A DNA stretch of 64,000 bases from Calonectria ilicicola (GCA_020809705.1 CP085833.1:124001-188000); one strand, 5' to 3'. Counted from the stretch's first letter, positions 33,061-45,698 are shown. Made by a program: numbers and translations. Notes: generated from the letters alone by a model not told the origin.

Positions 33061-34390
33061 ATGCCCATTCGCCAAATGTCCCGCCTTTTGCATCCACAGT
33101 TGCGTCAGCATGTCAGCAGATCATACTCAACCGTGGCTGCCACTGTAGCTGCTGTTCCAACTACGAGGGCTCCGGCTTCACACTTAAGAAGTGCTGCTGT
33201 ATCAGTGATTAAAACTGTCCATGGCTCTGCTGTACCCCAAGATGCAGTGGCCAATCCTCACCATGTGATTGAGGATGGGAAACGAGTTGGCTTTAAAAAC
33301 CCACATCCTTCATTCTCTCACGGTGTCAATTTTGGCAAAGTTCTCCAAAAAGTGGCTTGGTAAGGAGAGGCAATATGGCAACTTTGAATGGCTGAATTAA
33401 CCCCTGTTTCTATAACCCCGTAGGCCCACACTCACTGGCCAACGTAAACTGCCCGATACAAGTGTTACAGTCCCCGTTGTTAAACCCGAGTGGCTACCAA
33501 ATCGCGGTGCCTCAGATAAACTTCGCGCCACCTGGTTGGGCCATGCTTGCTACTATGTCGAGTTCTCGTCGGGCCTGAGAGTGCTCTTTGACCCTGTATT
33601 CGAGGATCGATGTTCGCCCTTACCTTTTGCAGGCCCGAAACGATACACTCCTGCCCCCTGCGACATTAAAGACATTCCTGTTGTGGATATTATTGTCATC
33701 AGTCACAGCCATTATGATCACCTGTCGCGGCCTTCTATTTTGCAGCTCAAAGCGCAACACCCGGATGTTCATTTTATGGTGGGTTTGGGGCTTAAGGATT
33801 GGTTCGATAAGTTGGGCATCGAAAATGTGACGGAGCTTGATTGGTGGGAAGATGCAGATCTAACCATAAAAACCGAAGATGGGCACATCTCGGCTCAGAT
33901 CTCATGCCTTCCTAGTCAGCATGGTTCCGCAAGATCGCCGTTTGACGAAAACAAAACTCTCTGGTGCTCGTGGGCGTTATCTTCTGGTGGCAAATCTCTT
34001 TGGTTCGCTGGAGATACTGGATATCGCGGCATTCCCCATGTGCCCCCGAATGTGGGCTATGATGGTGACTTCAGCCATCTCCCAACATGCCCTCAATTCA
34101 AGCAAATTGGAGAGTTACGTGGGCCATTTGACCTTGGGCTAATTCCCATTGGTGCTTACTCACCCCGTGTTGCTTTTTCTGCAGTCCACGCTAACCCTTA
34201 TGACGCTGTGGACATTTTCAAAGACACCAAGTGCCAGCGTGCCATGGGTATACACTGGGGCACTTGGGCTCTCACTTTGGAGGAGGTGCATGACCCCCCA
34301 AAACTGTTAAGAAGTGCGCTTCAACATAGCGGAATACCTGAAGTGGGCGTTTTTGACGTTTGTAGTGTCGGTGAGAGCAGGGAGTTTTAA
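33061..34390 (+). CDS. NAPE-PLD-type metallo-beta-lactamase
   Basis: Two exons (intron 33360-33423) give 421 residues. The zinc motif HSHYDH and LGHACYYVE, then FAGDTGY, and MGIHWGTWALT near the end, place it with N-acylphosphatidylethanolamine-hydrolysing phospholipase D. That enzyme releases N-acylethanolamines from membrane lipid. The first 60 residues from the ATG at 33061 are rich in Arg, Ser and Ala with almost no acidic residue (MSRLLHPQLRQHVSRSYST), a typical mitochondrial presequence. An upstream frame has no ATG, supporting this start. Yeast and mammalian relatives share the fold; the fungal substrate is inferred. Confidence 0.9.
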
Positions 34391-34716
34391 AGCTGCATGA
34401 AAAGTACTCCTCGGATGCAACAAACCGAGACGTGCATAAGATAGACACTCTTAATCCTGTACAATAAACCTCAATTTTTTCACTTTACTCCCCCCCCAAT
34501 ACAACCACACGATGCTCGCGTTAAGCCGAGACGCAATTGCCGCGATCCCTGTCTTCAAAATGCGGTCAAACCCCGCAGCACGCTACTGGCAATGCCGAGG
34601 GATCTCAGAAGACTGGTATAAAAAAGAGTTAACCATGTAAGGCTCGGTATTCATGAGTTCCAATTTCGTCATTAAAGCGTTAAATCATCAATATTTCCAA
34701 ACTCTATGCTGCCATC
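34391..34716. other. intergenic region
   Basis: A 326 bp spacer between tandem genes with a C-run near 34490. Presumed promoter; nothing specific. Confidence 0.5.
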
Positions 34717-35310
34717 ATGATCTTTTCACCCAAAACCCTCCTCTTGGCCTTTACCCAATTGGCTAGCTTCGTGTCTGCTCAAAAGCTTGGCACCCCCACC
34801 TATGAATTTTTGTACACAGTGAATTGCACATTGGGAGAGAGATGGCAGATTGGAGACTATGGCCAAGGCAGTCGGGTTGTGATTCCCATAGTAGGGGGAA
34901 CATTTGAAGGACCACGTCTGAAGGGCACAATCAGCAACCTCGGTGCGGACTGGGGCCTCAATGACACAAAAGGCGTCTTTTTCCCAGACACCCGCTATAA
35001 TCTCAGAACACACGACGGCGTCGACATTTACGTACAAACTTCGGGCCCGACACAACCTGATGGTCGAACATTACTTCGGGGTATCTTTCAGGTTGGACAT
35101 GAGGACTATGAGTGGTTGAATTACGTGGTAGCCGTTGGGGTGCTGAAACGACCCACGGGGGCGGACAAGGGCAAATATGTAATGATTGATATGTGGCAGG
35201 TGAGTTTCGACGACCACATCGACTATATTTGCGCTTACGAGGCTTCACCTTTGGCGAATATGGCAATGGCCGAAGCTGACACCTGTTCACAGATGCTTCT
35301 ACCGTCCTGA
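34717..35310 (+). CDS. secreted DUF3237 (UPF0311) protein
   Basis: It has a signal peptide of about 20 residues (LLLAFTQLASFVSA-Q), then a DUF3237 domain: a GGTFEGP loop, LRTHDGVDIYV and a WLNYVVAVGV strand. These are beta-barrel proteins of unknown activity; some bacterial relatives may be lyases or isomerases. Read straight through it is 197 residues. A GTGAGT donor at 35200 and CAG acceptor at 35292 frame a 93-nt in-frame intron with no stop. Removing it gives 166 residues ending DMWQMLLPS, which matches the usual short family C-terminus better. I prefer the spliced form; both may exist. Confidence 0.8.
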   Translation: MIFSPKTLLLAFTQLASFVSAQKLGTPTYEFLYTVNCTLGERWQIGDYGQGSRVVIPIVGGTFEGPRLKGTISNLGADWGLNDTKGVFFPDTRYNLRTHDGVDIYVQTSGPTQPDGRTLLRGIFQVGHEDYEWLNYVVAVGVLKRPTGADKGKYVMIDMWQVSFDDHIDYICAYEASPLANMAMAEADTCSQMLLPS

Positions 35311-35556
35311 GATGGTAATGCCCATGCGCGGCCTGTTCACCAAAGATGCTCATACTTTCATTATGCTCATGTATTATATCAAATGATTGGTGGGGGCAAC
35401 CAAACCATAGACTTTAGACTAGAATTTGATACGTCTTTTCGTATAAGACCTTTCAGGTATCAATGATGGCATATTATATGACGATACTCATTTTCTATTG
35501 CGTTGAACAAGCTATCTTCAACTACCCAGTCGTACACTTAATAACAAACCTAATGT

Positions 35557-36751
35557 TTATTGTGCCTTGCGGAGAAAAATACCATCTATAGTTGCAGAAG
35601 GGGGGCTAGATGTAAGATAGCTAATAGCAACCTGGTTGTACCCAGCTGCGCTATCGGGCACATCAAATGTCTGCTGCAATGGGATTGCAAAAGTCCCTCC
35701 AACAATCTTCTTAGTCCCACTCGGTAGCGTGACTGTTATATTTGTACCGCGAGTAGGATTCACAATCCGAAATACTGCGTAGGTACCCCAGCCCCCCGTG
35801 TTGTAAGGATATAACAAAGGCGAAGTAGTGACCCCAACTTGATATTGGCCTGCCTCCAAATAGATTGGTTGGATCTGGCTTAACGAACCCAAGTTGTCAC
35901 CTGAACCAGTAATCTTGTATGACCAGCTTCCTGAAGACGCAGGTGAGACATTCCACGTTGACATGTCACTTTTCCAAGTGTCGGGACTTAATTGCCAGCC
36001 AGCGGCATCTCCAGTTTCAAAATCGCCATTGATAATTCGATTTGTCGGCGAAGGTGGTCCAATAGTAACGGTGTAGACCCCCCCAGTGCTGGCCGTGGCG
36101 ATGGTTGACCAAATAGTTGTGGTGACGGTGGGTGCTATTAATGAGGTTGCAGTCTATATAACAGTGAGTTATAGCCCATGTATATCTACTCCGGCGGTGA
36201 GTTTACCTCAGTCATGGTCTCTGTGCTTGCAGTGTATGTAGCGCTAACAGTAGCAGCTGGGACATCTATGCACGAACAAGCCGAGGTGATTCGACTAGCA
36301 GGGTATGTTACACCGTTTGTCATACATTTTGGTGCGCTCACCGTGGCCTGTCGTTTAGCAACGGTTTCGACTCCCAGTGTCAAGGTAGTGGTTGATGTCG
36401 CAATTGTTTCTGTGAAAACCGTAGTAGTAGCAGTGATTATGCTCGTTATTTCTTCCAGAGTGATCCGGGTCTGAACAGTGGTAGTCCTGAGGCAGTTAGC
36501 CAAAGTAGAGTAAGCGTAGTAGAGTGTGCTGGTGCTAACGTGGTTGCAATGGCAGTGGCGACTGTGGTTGTGAAAGGAGACAGGCCGGAGCAGAAGTCGC
36601 TGGCTTGCGTGGAGTACCGCTCATCAATGAAGCATCGGAATAAATTATCACGATTGCAGGTTCCGCGTTTATGCGGCTGGTAATGTGGTGATGCAACAGA
36701 TTCGCCCGCAAGTAACACGAGAGCCACACCAAGTAACATCTTTTCCATCAT
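35557..36751 (-). CDS. secreted Thr-rich protein with carbohydrate-binding-like C-terminus
   Basis: The signal peptide of about 20 residues is followed by a Cys-containing head (TCNRDNLFRC, DFCSG). A long Thr/Ser-rich stalk likely to be O-glycosylated comes next, with a Cys cluster including SACSCID, then NGDFETGDAAGW, which opens a galactose-binding-like module of the CBM4_9 type running to the end. One sure intron is 36154-36206. The frame also changes near 36530-36550. A 47-nt GT-AG intron (36535-36581) with a weak GTCTCC donor restores phase and gives 364 residues; a single-base indel is the alternative. It probably acts at the cell wall or outside the cell. Confidence 0.6.
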
Positions 36752-37272
36752 TTTAGATTACCATAAACACGATTGTGTCCAAGACGAAAATAAAAGGGGA
36801 CAATTGCCAAATAGGATGTACCATGCAAGGGTTCTTATATTCCCTGTTCTATCTAACCCTGTCGTTTGAGTTGGCAATAGTGTAAACCGATTGCATCAAA
36901 TAGTTCCAGCCAGGCCCACTATATTGAGGAGCCGCTTACCTGAAAAATAGAGCAGCTTCAATAGTCTCTGTGCTAGCTTCTCGTTTAGTTCAGCTCCCCA
37001 CAAAGCCTGTCGCAATGCTGCACTTAGTGCTGTGACCAACGAAAGCTCGCAGACGGGACCGAGATCTCAAATTTTCAAGCCATCCACTTAACATGCGAGT
37101 AATTCATTGTAATCATAAATGCTAATAATTAAAGCCGATTCTGTTACAAAAACCAAAAGTGGGGATTCAACTTTCACCGCTCAGGATGTTCAGTTCAAGC
37201 CGGCTTGATTACGCTACACGTGGAAATAAAAAGAGGAGAGCCACCATCATCAGATAACTCATTTCTGGTTGT
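36752..37272. other. intergenic region
   Basis: A 521 bp spacer upstream of the secreted-protein gene and downstream of the transporter. Nothing recognised. Confidence 0.5.
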
Positions 37273-39483
37273 TTAGACTACATATCGGAAGTTGGGATTT
37301 TCCGTGTCCGTCAAGTCTTCAAATGCATGCACCATGCGATTATCAGCGGCTTCCCGAACACCGGCTGCAGCTAATTCATCGCGTCTCTTGTTCTCCTGGG
37401 TCAGGTGCCAGCGGAAAAATAAAAGAATGATGACGAGTAGACTATAACAACCAAGGTGTGTCGCAAAAGCAGTGTGATACTTGGGCGCCTCCCTTGCCTT
37501 TTTTATTATGATCAGCTACCATATCAAATTCCCTTTGGAAATATAACTCACAAGAAATACTTGACTCCCAGCTGCATTGCCAGCACTCCACCAGATGAAG
37601 TTGTTCGCAATCACGACTGTCTTTTTCGTCTGGCCTGCAACATTCCTACTCATCATGCTCAATCCCAATGTCTGAGCAGACCAGAATGACAGCGTGATGT
37701 AATAGCCGATTAGGAGACCAACTGCCGTGCTAAAGTTGGTGTTGGGGATAGTCTAGTGAACTTGTTAGCTAGAGCAGGGCGACGGCCGCATTATAGATAC
37801 AAACCATAATCAGAATAGTGCCAACAAAGGAAGGAATGACAAATCCAAGCATTGTCCAGATATTCTGGTTAAACTTCTTCACGAGCCATACTGACCCAAG
37901 TAGGACGATTATGATATAAAATCCAAGGACCATAGCCAGCAGCTGTGTCTGCAACGTGTTAAAGCCAAAGGCGTTTTTAATCACAACATTCGCAAAGGCA
38001 CCGAGACCGCTTGTCGGAAAGGTGGTGCAGAATTGAATTCCGGCGTAACACCAGGTTTGAGGATCCTTCAATGCTTCAATGGCCTGTTCTTTCTTGAACA
38101 CCCTGTTTTGGATGCCGGTTTGGTTCTCTCTGACACGCTCGATCATCAAGCGCTTGTCGTCTTCACTGAAGCATTTAGCTCGCATGGGAGAGTCAGGCAT
38201 CCACCAGCCCACAAATATGCCAAAGAAGAACGATATTATGGCATATGACAGGAACAGCCACTGCCAGTTCTTCAACGGGCCGGATGATATTAAAGTAAAG
38301 CAATAGGCTAACAGGCCGCCCACAATCTGTCCGGTCGCATTCATTAGTACCCAACCTATGCACATCTTTAAAGGGATTCTCTCGCAAAAATAGGGCCTCT
38401 GACCTGTTGAGCTCCGTTCATCAATGAAATGGCTGTTAGCTAGAGTGTGGAGAATCGAGGGTGAGGCTATATTTACTATACCAGTATGTCACCCGAGCGG
38501 CCTGTTCCTCGCGGCGGTACCACATCGCAGAAAGGACAACAAAAGCAGGCTGACAAGCCGATTCGAAGATACCCAGGAGCGTTCGAACTGTGATGAGCCC
38601 AACGAGGTTGGTGCAAGCGGCGTGGCATCCCAGCACGATACTCCAGGCGACAATGCTAAAGGATAAATATTTCGCAACCGGCACTCGGGAAATTATATAA
38701 TTCTGGCGAATTATTATTATTTATAACAAAGAGAGTTCTATAGATTTGGACCAACCTGAGGGTACTCGACAATCAAAATACCAATGTAAACGCAGGTTGT
38801 CAGCCATGGCCACTTTGGACCAGGTGCGCTGTTGGTGGTCAGTCCATTGATGTTATTATTTCACTATAAAAATAGTTTTTAAAGATATGGGGGGAAATTC
38901 TTACCCAGATTCAAGTGCCAGTCCAGTATCCTCCGGCATATTCATGATGGAGCTATGGTCAGGACAGTCAGCGAGGTTGGTCCATACTTGTTGCAATATT
39001 CAAATACAATTCTGAAAAGCTTTATTGAAGTCTTAAGAAGGAATAAAAATTTTCATGTTAACATACGCAAATGATAGGGTTCCCTTATCAATGGCCTGCA
39101 AAAAGTAGGTGGTAATCATGACCACCAATACACGCTTGTCAATCATTTTTCGCAGTCGTGAGCTTTCTTCCGGGGATATGTGGATCGCCTCTGCCGCCGC
39201 ATATTTGGCGAGCTCACTATCGATCTTGTCGTATCGCGCCTGATGCTCTTTACTGAGGTCTTCGGCCAAGGAGACCTTCCGTTCCGGGGGCTCAACGTTA
39301 GCTATGGCGCTGAAATCGCGGTATCACAATGATGAATAAGACGGTATTGAACAAATTGGGTTAAACTATTTTCAAGAAATACGGAAAGCTGATAATGGAA
39401 GAGAACCTTTTCTACCTTTATTCTCCAGCTGCTGAGACCCTTTACGACGGGAATATCATCCTGGCAAGTGAGTGTGGTAGCAT
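37273..39483 (-). CDS. MFS transporter, allantoate-permease (Dal5/ACS) family
   Basis: Nine exons sum to exactly 535 codons (534 residues): exons at 39446-39483, 39067-39309, 38905-38952, 38756-38828, 38477-38702, 38404-38432, 37805-38326, 37552-37752 and 37273-37497. Family marks include the acidic N-terminus with AEDLSKEH, FLQAIDKGTLSFA in helix 1, the LLGIFESACQPAF stretch, NGAQQIVGGLLAYCF formed across an intron, and a C-terminal cytosolic tail. These transporters take up anionic small molecules such as allantoate, ureidosuccinate or nicotinate. The first exon (ATG 39483) and the following 136-nt intron are the least certain part. The 29-nt exon is well supported by phase and homology. 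Confidence 0.83.
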
Positions 39484-41768
39484 TCACTTCTGAAGGGTGT
39501 GGTGGATGGATCCACTTATTCACACGCGTTCATGGTTTCATCCCCACGGGGACAACAATAAACTGTGGTCTCTTTAATCCGGGGGCGGGGAAGAATAGGG
39601 TGGCCACGCCATCAATATTAATGGACTACATTGCAAAGGCCCCATGACAGGAGGCACATAATTGCAGCTCACGGCGTCGAAAAGGGGGCATTTTTCGGGT
39701 ATTTCGGTCAAGGGCATGCCGATTTTACAAGCAGTGTCACATCAATATCACCCTCTGATGGCATCTTGGTGGTGGCTTCTGCTAATGATTAGCTGCAAAT
39801 TTGGGGGCTCGGTCGCACATGGGCCGATGCAGCTGAGGGTAAACAAGAAAAAGCACACACTTGACAATTTTTCCACCAGAGATGTTGAAGCTCAGTCACC
39901 ATTGGCTAATCCTAAATTGAACGTCGTTTTATTAACCAAAATTAGGCAGATGAACCCTTGGCCAAGGCGATCTTTCCGATATTCAGCAAATCCCGATTGT
40001 CGAGACGGGAATAGCACGGAGCCCTTTGTGACGTATCTGCGTCATAGCGATAGAGTGAGTTCTCAAGTCCGACCAACAGACAGGGCGCGCCAGTCAAAGA
40101 GGCTATAAGGACGATTCTTTTCTCGGGAAGTATCACACTAGAGTTAGATGTATTTAATCTAAGGCTGTCAAGGCAAGTTTTAATGAGGTATACGACGAAA
40201 TCATTGCCCGTCGCAATGCGAATGTGAATGTATCAGCTGTGGGCTGGTCATTTATGCACTTGGGGCATCAGCCTAAATCGGCTATTCTCACATCACCACT
40301 ACGGCACTGACGAATCGCATGATGTTCCAATATTTGACGGAAACCTGCGAACCTTGTCCCATAGACCAATCAGTTTACTCAAATCACTACATAGCATGAA
40401 TATTATTCTATTCACCTATTACCAATGATACACTCGATTCTCGAGTAACGAATAGGGTGTTTTAATATGAATTCCCTACATCTTTCCAACTTGTCACTGC
40501 TATCGCAATAAATCATCCAAATCGGTAGCTCCGCATACCTTGTAATTACCAACGATTCTAATACGCTTCTTTCCAGCAAATAAGACAGCGGCGCCCTGGT
40601 CACGCTCATCGAACACCGATTACGAATTACCCGTTAAATCAACTTAAAACACTAATATTAGTAAACGTGTTCCAAACTGAGACGTTGCAGCAGGTTGGAA
40701 ATTACTCTAAATTATCCAGTAGCAAAGTATAAGTTGCCCACCCTATAGGCCGCACAAGCACGATAAAGAGACTATTTTTTTTTAAAAGAAGATTTCTTTT
40801 TTTTTCCCAAGGTAAATATTTTATAAGTTAAGAAATATCTATAAAAAAAGGGCGAGGGCGAGGGGGGGTTTGACTCGCAATCGAATAACAATTGGGCCCA
40901 TCAACAAAGGAAATACCCACACTTGATGCTTGTCGGCGCCTTTAACTTTGACGCCTGAAAATTTTGACTTTCAATCACAAACAAACTCAAGTAATTATCG
41001 TAACCAAGGAGCTGAAATTTACATAGCTACCATCTAAATTAGTCATATTTTGTGGGAGTTTATCACCCGAATCCGAGTGAACCGAGGACAAAACTGGTTT
41101 CATAATTGACACCGCTGTGTTAAGGTTTTGGCCTAAGCCAAGGAGGATATCTCTTGATTGGATAACTTTATGCCACGCTTCACAAGCAAAATAAGATTAC
41201 AGGCCGCCTTACTTGTCATAATGGACCCAGCGTGACTTTGCATAAAATCCTACGCTAATCAATCGCTTACATGTCGGTCAGCAGCCCTGTGCTTGGCTTT
41301 GACGCAGTTCGTCATGATCCTTGACCCTCCAAGCTCCAATCGGGTACCCTGCTCGTATTCTAATGATGGAATCGATAAAGGCGTCCTTCATTTCAGCGTG
41401 CCCGCGTGCCATTTTTTCGCTTCCGAGGATGCCGAGACAGCGCACGTGCACCGCTTTCGCATTTGAACCGGTTCATAGATCGGCAGCTCGGTATTCTGCC
41501 AATGTTCCGTTCCTGGCGATCATACAACCGTGCACATTTGACAGATCGTGTGGAAATGATCCAGAAAGTCTGGCGTCGCGATTTGGGGCCCGTACATCCC
41601 GCGGATCTGAGACATGATTAGATATGTTAGAGAGTGTGGACTCGCAACAACAGTGTAGCGTACAAAGGCTGTCATTATACAACATTTATTCAATATCACG
41701 CTTTATTCTATTTGACTTAAAAAATGACCGTCCTTTTTTCTTGACGGCAGGTCCATACACGGGCTCAT
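39484..41768. other. gene-poor AT-rich region
   Basis: A 2.3 kb region without a supported gene. It has a T/A homopolymer-rich patch at 40770-40860. A GC-richer island at about 41330-41620 has partly open frames on both strands, for example (-) MSQIRGMYGPQ then a stop. That could be a decayed gene, but I do not recognise it. Confidence 0.45.
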
Positions 41769-42342
41769 TTATTCCTCAACTCCAGCCCGCATCAGAGTAC
41801 GGAACTTGATGAATTTGGTCTTCTCCAGATCCCAGATCTTTTCACGGATGTAGGGGTCTCCGCCAACTTTGTCCATGAAACCATCCCAAGACTTCTCGTT
41901 AACTACCATAACGGAGCCCTTGAAGGGGCGTTTGCTAATCTCAGCCTCTACGTGGGCATCAAACACTGGACCTGGAGTGACGATGACGTAAGCATTTGAA
42001 CACCTTTCAAGTACGAAAGAATACAATTTTGTCACGAACCTGCCCAGGAAACGTAGTCCTCGTTGTGAAGTCTCAGAAAGTTGGGGGAGTGGCTTGGTCG
42101 AATCTTTACACGTCGAGCAAGCTGTGGAAGGGATATCAGCACCACGGACGAGGATTGTTGATCAATTGGCTAGAGTAACTTACAACATTGGGCATATCTG
42201 GCAAGACAACGAGGTGCTCAATCTTGTCAGAGTTGGGGGCTTGGGTATGATTGTGCCTGATCAGGCTACCTGCCATCGCAGGGCAGCGAGGTCGAAGCCC
42301 GCGCGAGACGGACAATCTCATGGTTGTGTTGAGGGCAGACAT
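41769..42342 (-). CDS. YCII-domain protein, mitochondrial-like N-terminus
   Basis: Three exons (introns 41972-42039, 42122-42183) give 147 residues. The N-terminal 35 are Arg-rich and lack acids (MRLSVSRGLRPRC), suggesting mitochondrial import. The rest follows the YCII fold: EHLVVLPDMPN, then HNEDYVSWAGPVFD, then KGSVMVVNEKSWDGFMDKV, and a GDPYIREKIWDLEK end. YCII proteins are small ferredoxin-like barrels, some acting as dehalogenase-like or hydrolase-like enzymes; function here is unknown. It is divergent from a second YCII gene 957 bp away. Confidence 0.82.
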
Positions 42343-43299
42343 TGTCTCAATTAGGCAGTTTTGTTTCTAACCCTTTTCAATCTGACGGTTCACAGAGATG
42401 TTGGTTATATATGGCAGATGTGAGTTTAGCCTGAAGCAAAGATACTCGTGACCTTGAGACAGCTCATTATTAGGCTTTCTGGCCTCTGTCCTTCTGCTGT
42501 TTCCGGGCTTACTGCGGCATGGTTTTATTACATGTAAGCTTCCATCCTAGGTAGTTTACGCTCTAGCAAAATAGACACACTAAACTGTTTTGGGGTTCCC
42601 GGTGGATTAACTGACTAAGCCAGCTCAAGGAAGCCGGGGCGAGCCCTGCACCGCCCTTTGAGAGGTGGAGCCGGAGGAGCCAGCACAGTGGAATTTAGTC
42701 AGTCGCCCGAGCAGGGGTGAAGAGAGAAATTATGATTCTAATAATAAGAAAGGATTCTTACTGTCGCAGGGCAGCGACGGGCTAATACTCGTACCTGCGG
42801 TAGGGCGCATTGCCGAGTGCTAGTGGTGTAGCGGGCTCGACATTCGGAATCCGAAACGGGGCGAAGAATCAGCCACTGCAATTGAGGCGCCCGGAAATTT
42901 GCAAACGGCTCGGAGCGAACTTGCTCAATTCCTGACTGAGTTAGAACCACGCGGCCCAGTGATGCCACGAGACACATTGCATAGCTGGTTGTCCAACACT
43001 ACAGGGACTCGTTGCCGGGGACTTTATACTTTTGACGGTGGTCTGACTAGCGCCAACAGCAATTACGTCCACTAAAAAAAGGGCGGTGAGGGGCGTGCGT
43101 GGGACGAGGCCTCAAGTAAACTTGAGTCTAAACAGAGGAGCTTACTTGCCGTAAATTGACACAATAATCCAATTGCATCATGGACCCGCCTACTGAATCC
43201 TCCTTGTTTCTTAAAAGCTCATTTGCTCCGGTGTTGCTTTCAGGACGAGGTCAATTTGAACCCCAAAAATTTGGTCCCAGTTAAGCCCCAAAATTTACA
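42343..43299. promoter_or_regulatory. region between divergent YCII genes
   Basis: A 957 bp intergenic region. The open frame at 42738-42977 (-) is Arg-rich but has no continuation I could splice to a known domain, so I leave it unannotated. GC-rich patches near 42620-42690 are unexplained. Confidence 0.4.
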
Positions 43300-43801
43300 A
43301 TGTCGCTATTCACAGCAAGCCGCGCGCTCCGACTTTCAACACGAAAGTGTGTTGCCACCGTCCAGCGCCGGCCCATGGCAACCCATGATAAGTTGAAAGA
43401 ATTGTCAGTATTTCCGGCTCCTCCGTAATACAGCACTTTGACGCTGACCCGGCCCTCCTCAAAGCTTCATCTTGGTCTGGGATAAGCCAGGAGCCGATCG
43501 TTCTCAGCTCCAAAAGTCTGAGCTTGTTCCTTCCTTTGTTACCTTCGCAGGAGAGTGCCTCGAAGAGACAGGTTCAGCTCAGCATAAAGTGATAGGAAAT
43601 GCCTTGTCGTGCAACGCACGCAGCATTGAGGATGTAAAGGCCAGCATGCAGGCTTCTGCTTACGGCACAAAGGTAATATATTTCCCATTATTGCGCAAGA
43701 AGACACAGTGGACTAAATCATTCGTGCAGGGCGTCTGGGATCTTGAGACAGCATCCATCTCTCCCTTGTTGACAGTCCACTCCCGAGCTTTCAACAACTA
43801 A
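43300..43801 (+). CDS. YCII-domain protein, mitochondrial-like N-terminus
   Basis: Three exons (introns 43404-43464, 43673-43729) give 127 residues. The start LFTASRALRLSTRK is a presequence-like stretch. FFILVWDKPGADRSQL is formed across the first intron and matches the opening strand of YCII proteins. GVWDLETASISPL after the second intron matches the closing strand. A short exon-1 reading frame ends at TAA if the intron is missed, which would hide the gene. Likely a distant paralogue of the gene at 41769-42342. Activity unknown. Confidence 0.8.
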
Positions 43802-45698
43802 TAGTAGTAAGGATGATGTTATGTAATGATAAGGTTCAGTCAACTGAATTGACTGATGTGTGTTTTGACGATTGCCATGCCTTGGAACTTTCTATGGATC
43901 AATCTTGTACATAGCATGGGATCTATGGTTAGTTGACGCTGCTTCGCTTGGTTTGGAGGTAGTGGATAAGAAAAAATCAGACAAAAAGACAACCAAACTA
44001 AATAAAGACTTAGTAATTTCCCACCGATGCTGCATGATTTCAATACAATGCTGCCCTTGACTTGTCCTCATTTGAATGAATATCCAACCATTTGGGGCTT
44101 GGCCCTGTATCGTAGGGCTTGTTAGCGAAGGAAGTGTAATTGGCGCGTTGATGCATAACCATGAAAAGTAAAATATGCTTCACTATGTGGTTGACCCTCG
44201 AAGTGATCATCCTTTCTTTATCCCAGGGAATGGTAGTTTCCGTCTGTGTATGAATAATTGTGAGGAGTAATGCGTGGATAAATAAGATGGTAGTTGGATA
44301 ACTACAAAGATTATCGCAAGGACAGTCAAAGTTGGGGATTGCGTAACTCGAGGTAGGTCCATAACTTAAAGCATGTTTGGATATGTGTGAGTAAACGGGG
44401 CTTTCGAGTAGCGCTTCCTCTGATGCCCACAAGAGTGTTTGGTCTGCCCTACTTTACCAAGTTTTGCGCTACTCCTTTCCGTGGAATCAAATGACATCCT
44501 TTTTGTACATAATGCCCATATATATATATATATATATCTTAATCCATTTTGAGCACCATCCCTATAGCTGCTTTTTTCTCGCAGCTGTTATACGCACTCT
44601 GACTTGGACGAGCCATCCAGTCAGGAGGACCTAGTCATAGTGGAGGTCAAATCGCAGGGATAAGAATAGATCTAGTACGGAAGATCACCGTAGCCGAGCT
44701 AAATAAGAATGGGAACTGGTGGGGCATAAAGAAGGCGAATGGGATAGATATTGAATTGATAGCTGAGTTGACATGCAGTGACACCGTGTGAAGGGTAATC
44801 TATCAGAGTAAGGGGGATGATAGAAATTTCTGGAAAAAACAAATAAAAAACGAATAAATAAGTCATACCATCGTGGCCACAAATTCCACAAATTTCGGGC
44901 TGCGCAGTTGTTCTCGAGGGTGGGTTTAGTAGCTTTAGAGATGGATCGTTCAGAGGTGCTTTGTGAAGAACTGGTGGGACCCGGGAGGTCAAGAAGATTG
45001 TGTTTATCTGACTTCGCAGAAAACTACAAGTGCAGATGAGGCAAAATGATGCTTTGTATTAATTAATTCATTTATTTGTGAAAACAAGGCGGCCTACAGG
45101 AGTGTGTTCAACTTTTAGCTTGAGGAGAAAATATTTTTTTTTCCCCAACTAACCATCCCAACCCATGGTGATTGGCCTGCCTGTCCGTGATGATGCGCCA
45201 ACGTGCAGTACTTATGCACACACGGGCCGCCAATAGTTCGCAGAGTGAGACAGCAGATGTCACTGATTTCAAGCAATTGGCAGTTCATTCGCAGTCGCTT
45301 CCCCGCGGATAGCGTGGTGGTTCATGGATGCAGATTTTCATGCTCCACCTGTTAATCCACATTGTCAAACGCGCCCTAGTTTACGTAGCGCATGCAACAT
45401 GTCGACAACAGGGCTCCACCTAGGGCGCGTGCAAATTTTGCTGGCGCAAAGAAAAGAAGAGACACCCCATGACAAGGAACGACTCATCGCAAGGTTACAA
45501 TACCAATTGAAAGGCTCAGGCTGCTGGTGAATCCATATCACCGGCACAAAGTATCCTCTTGGTCTATTCCGTGGGATAGACTCCACCAGCTTCTTCGACG
45601 GAGCATTGTTTACTTTCCTTCCCCAGATTTCATCACTAGATCGTCGTTCTCTTTGGCCATTTAGAATCAGCTCTCCAAGCAAGAGCACGAGACGCAAG
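43802..45698. other. gene-poor region
   Basis: A 1.9 kb AT-rich stretch. It contains the TA microsatellite at 44518-44537. Open frames on the minus strand (44040-44432, 44685-44992) look like noise. The last few hundred bases are presumably the promoter and leader of the next transporter. Confidence 0.5.
44518..44537. repeat. (AT)10 microsatellite
   Basis: Ten AT units from 44518 to 44537 in intergenic DNA. It is probably polymorphic between strains. Confidence 0.95.

Noticed and set aside
40765..40860. T/A homopolymer patch as a transposon end
   Set aside because: No inverted ends, target duplication or coding remnant around it.
42738..42977. 79-codon minus-strand open frame with an Arg-rich start
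   Set aside because: No downstream exon could be joined to it and no family recognised.
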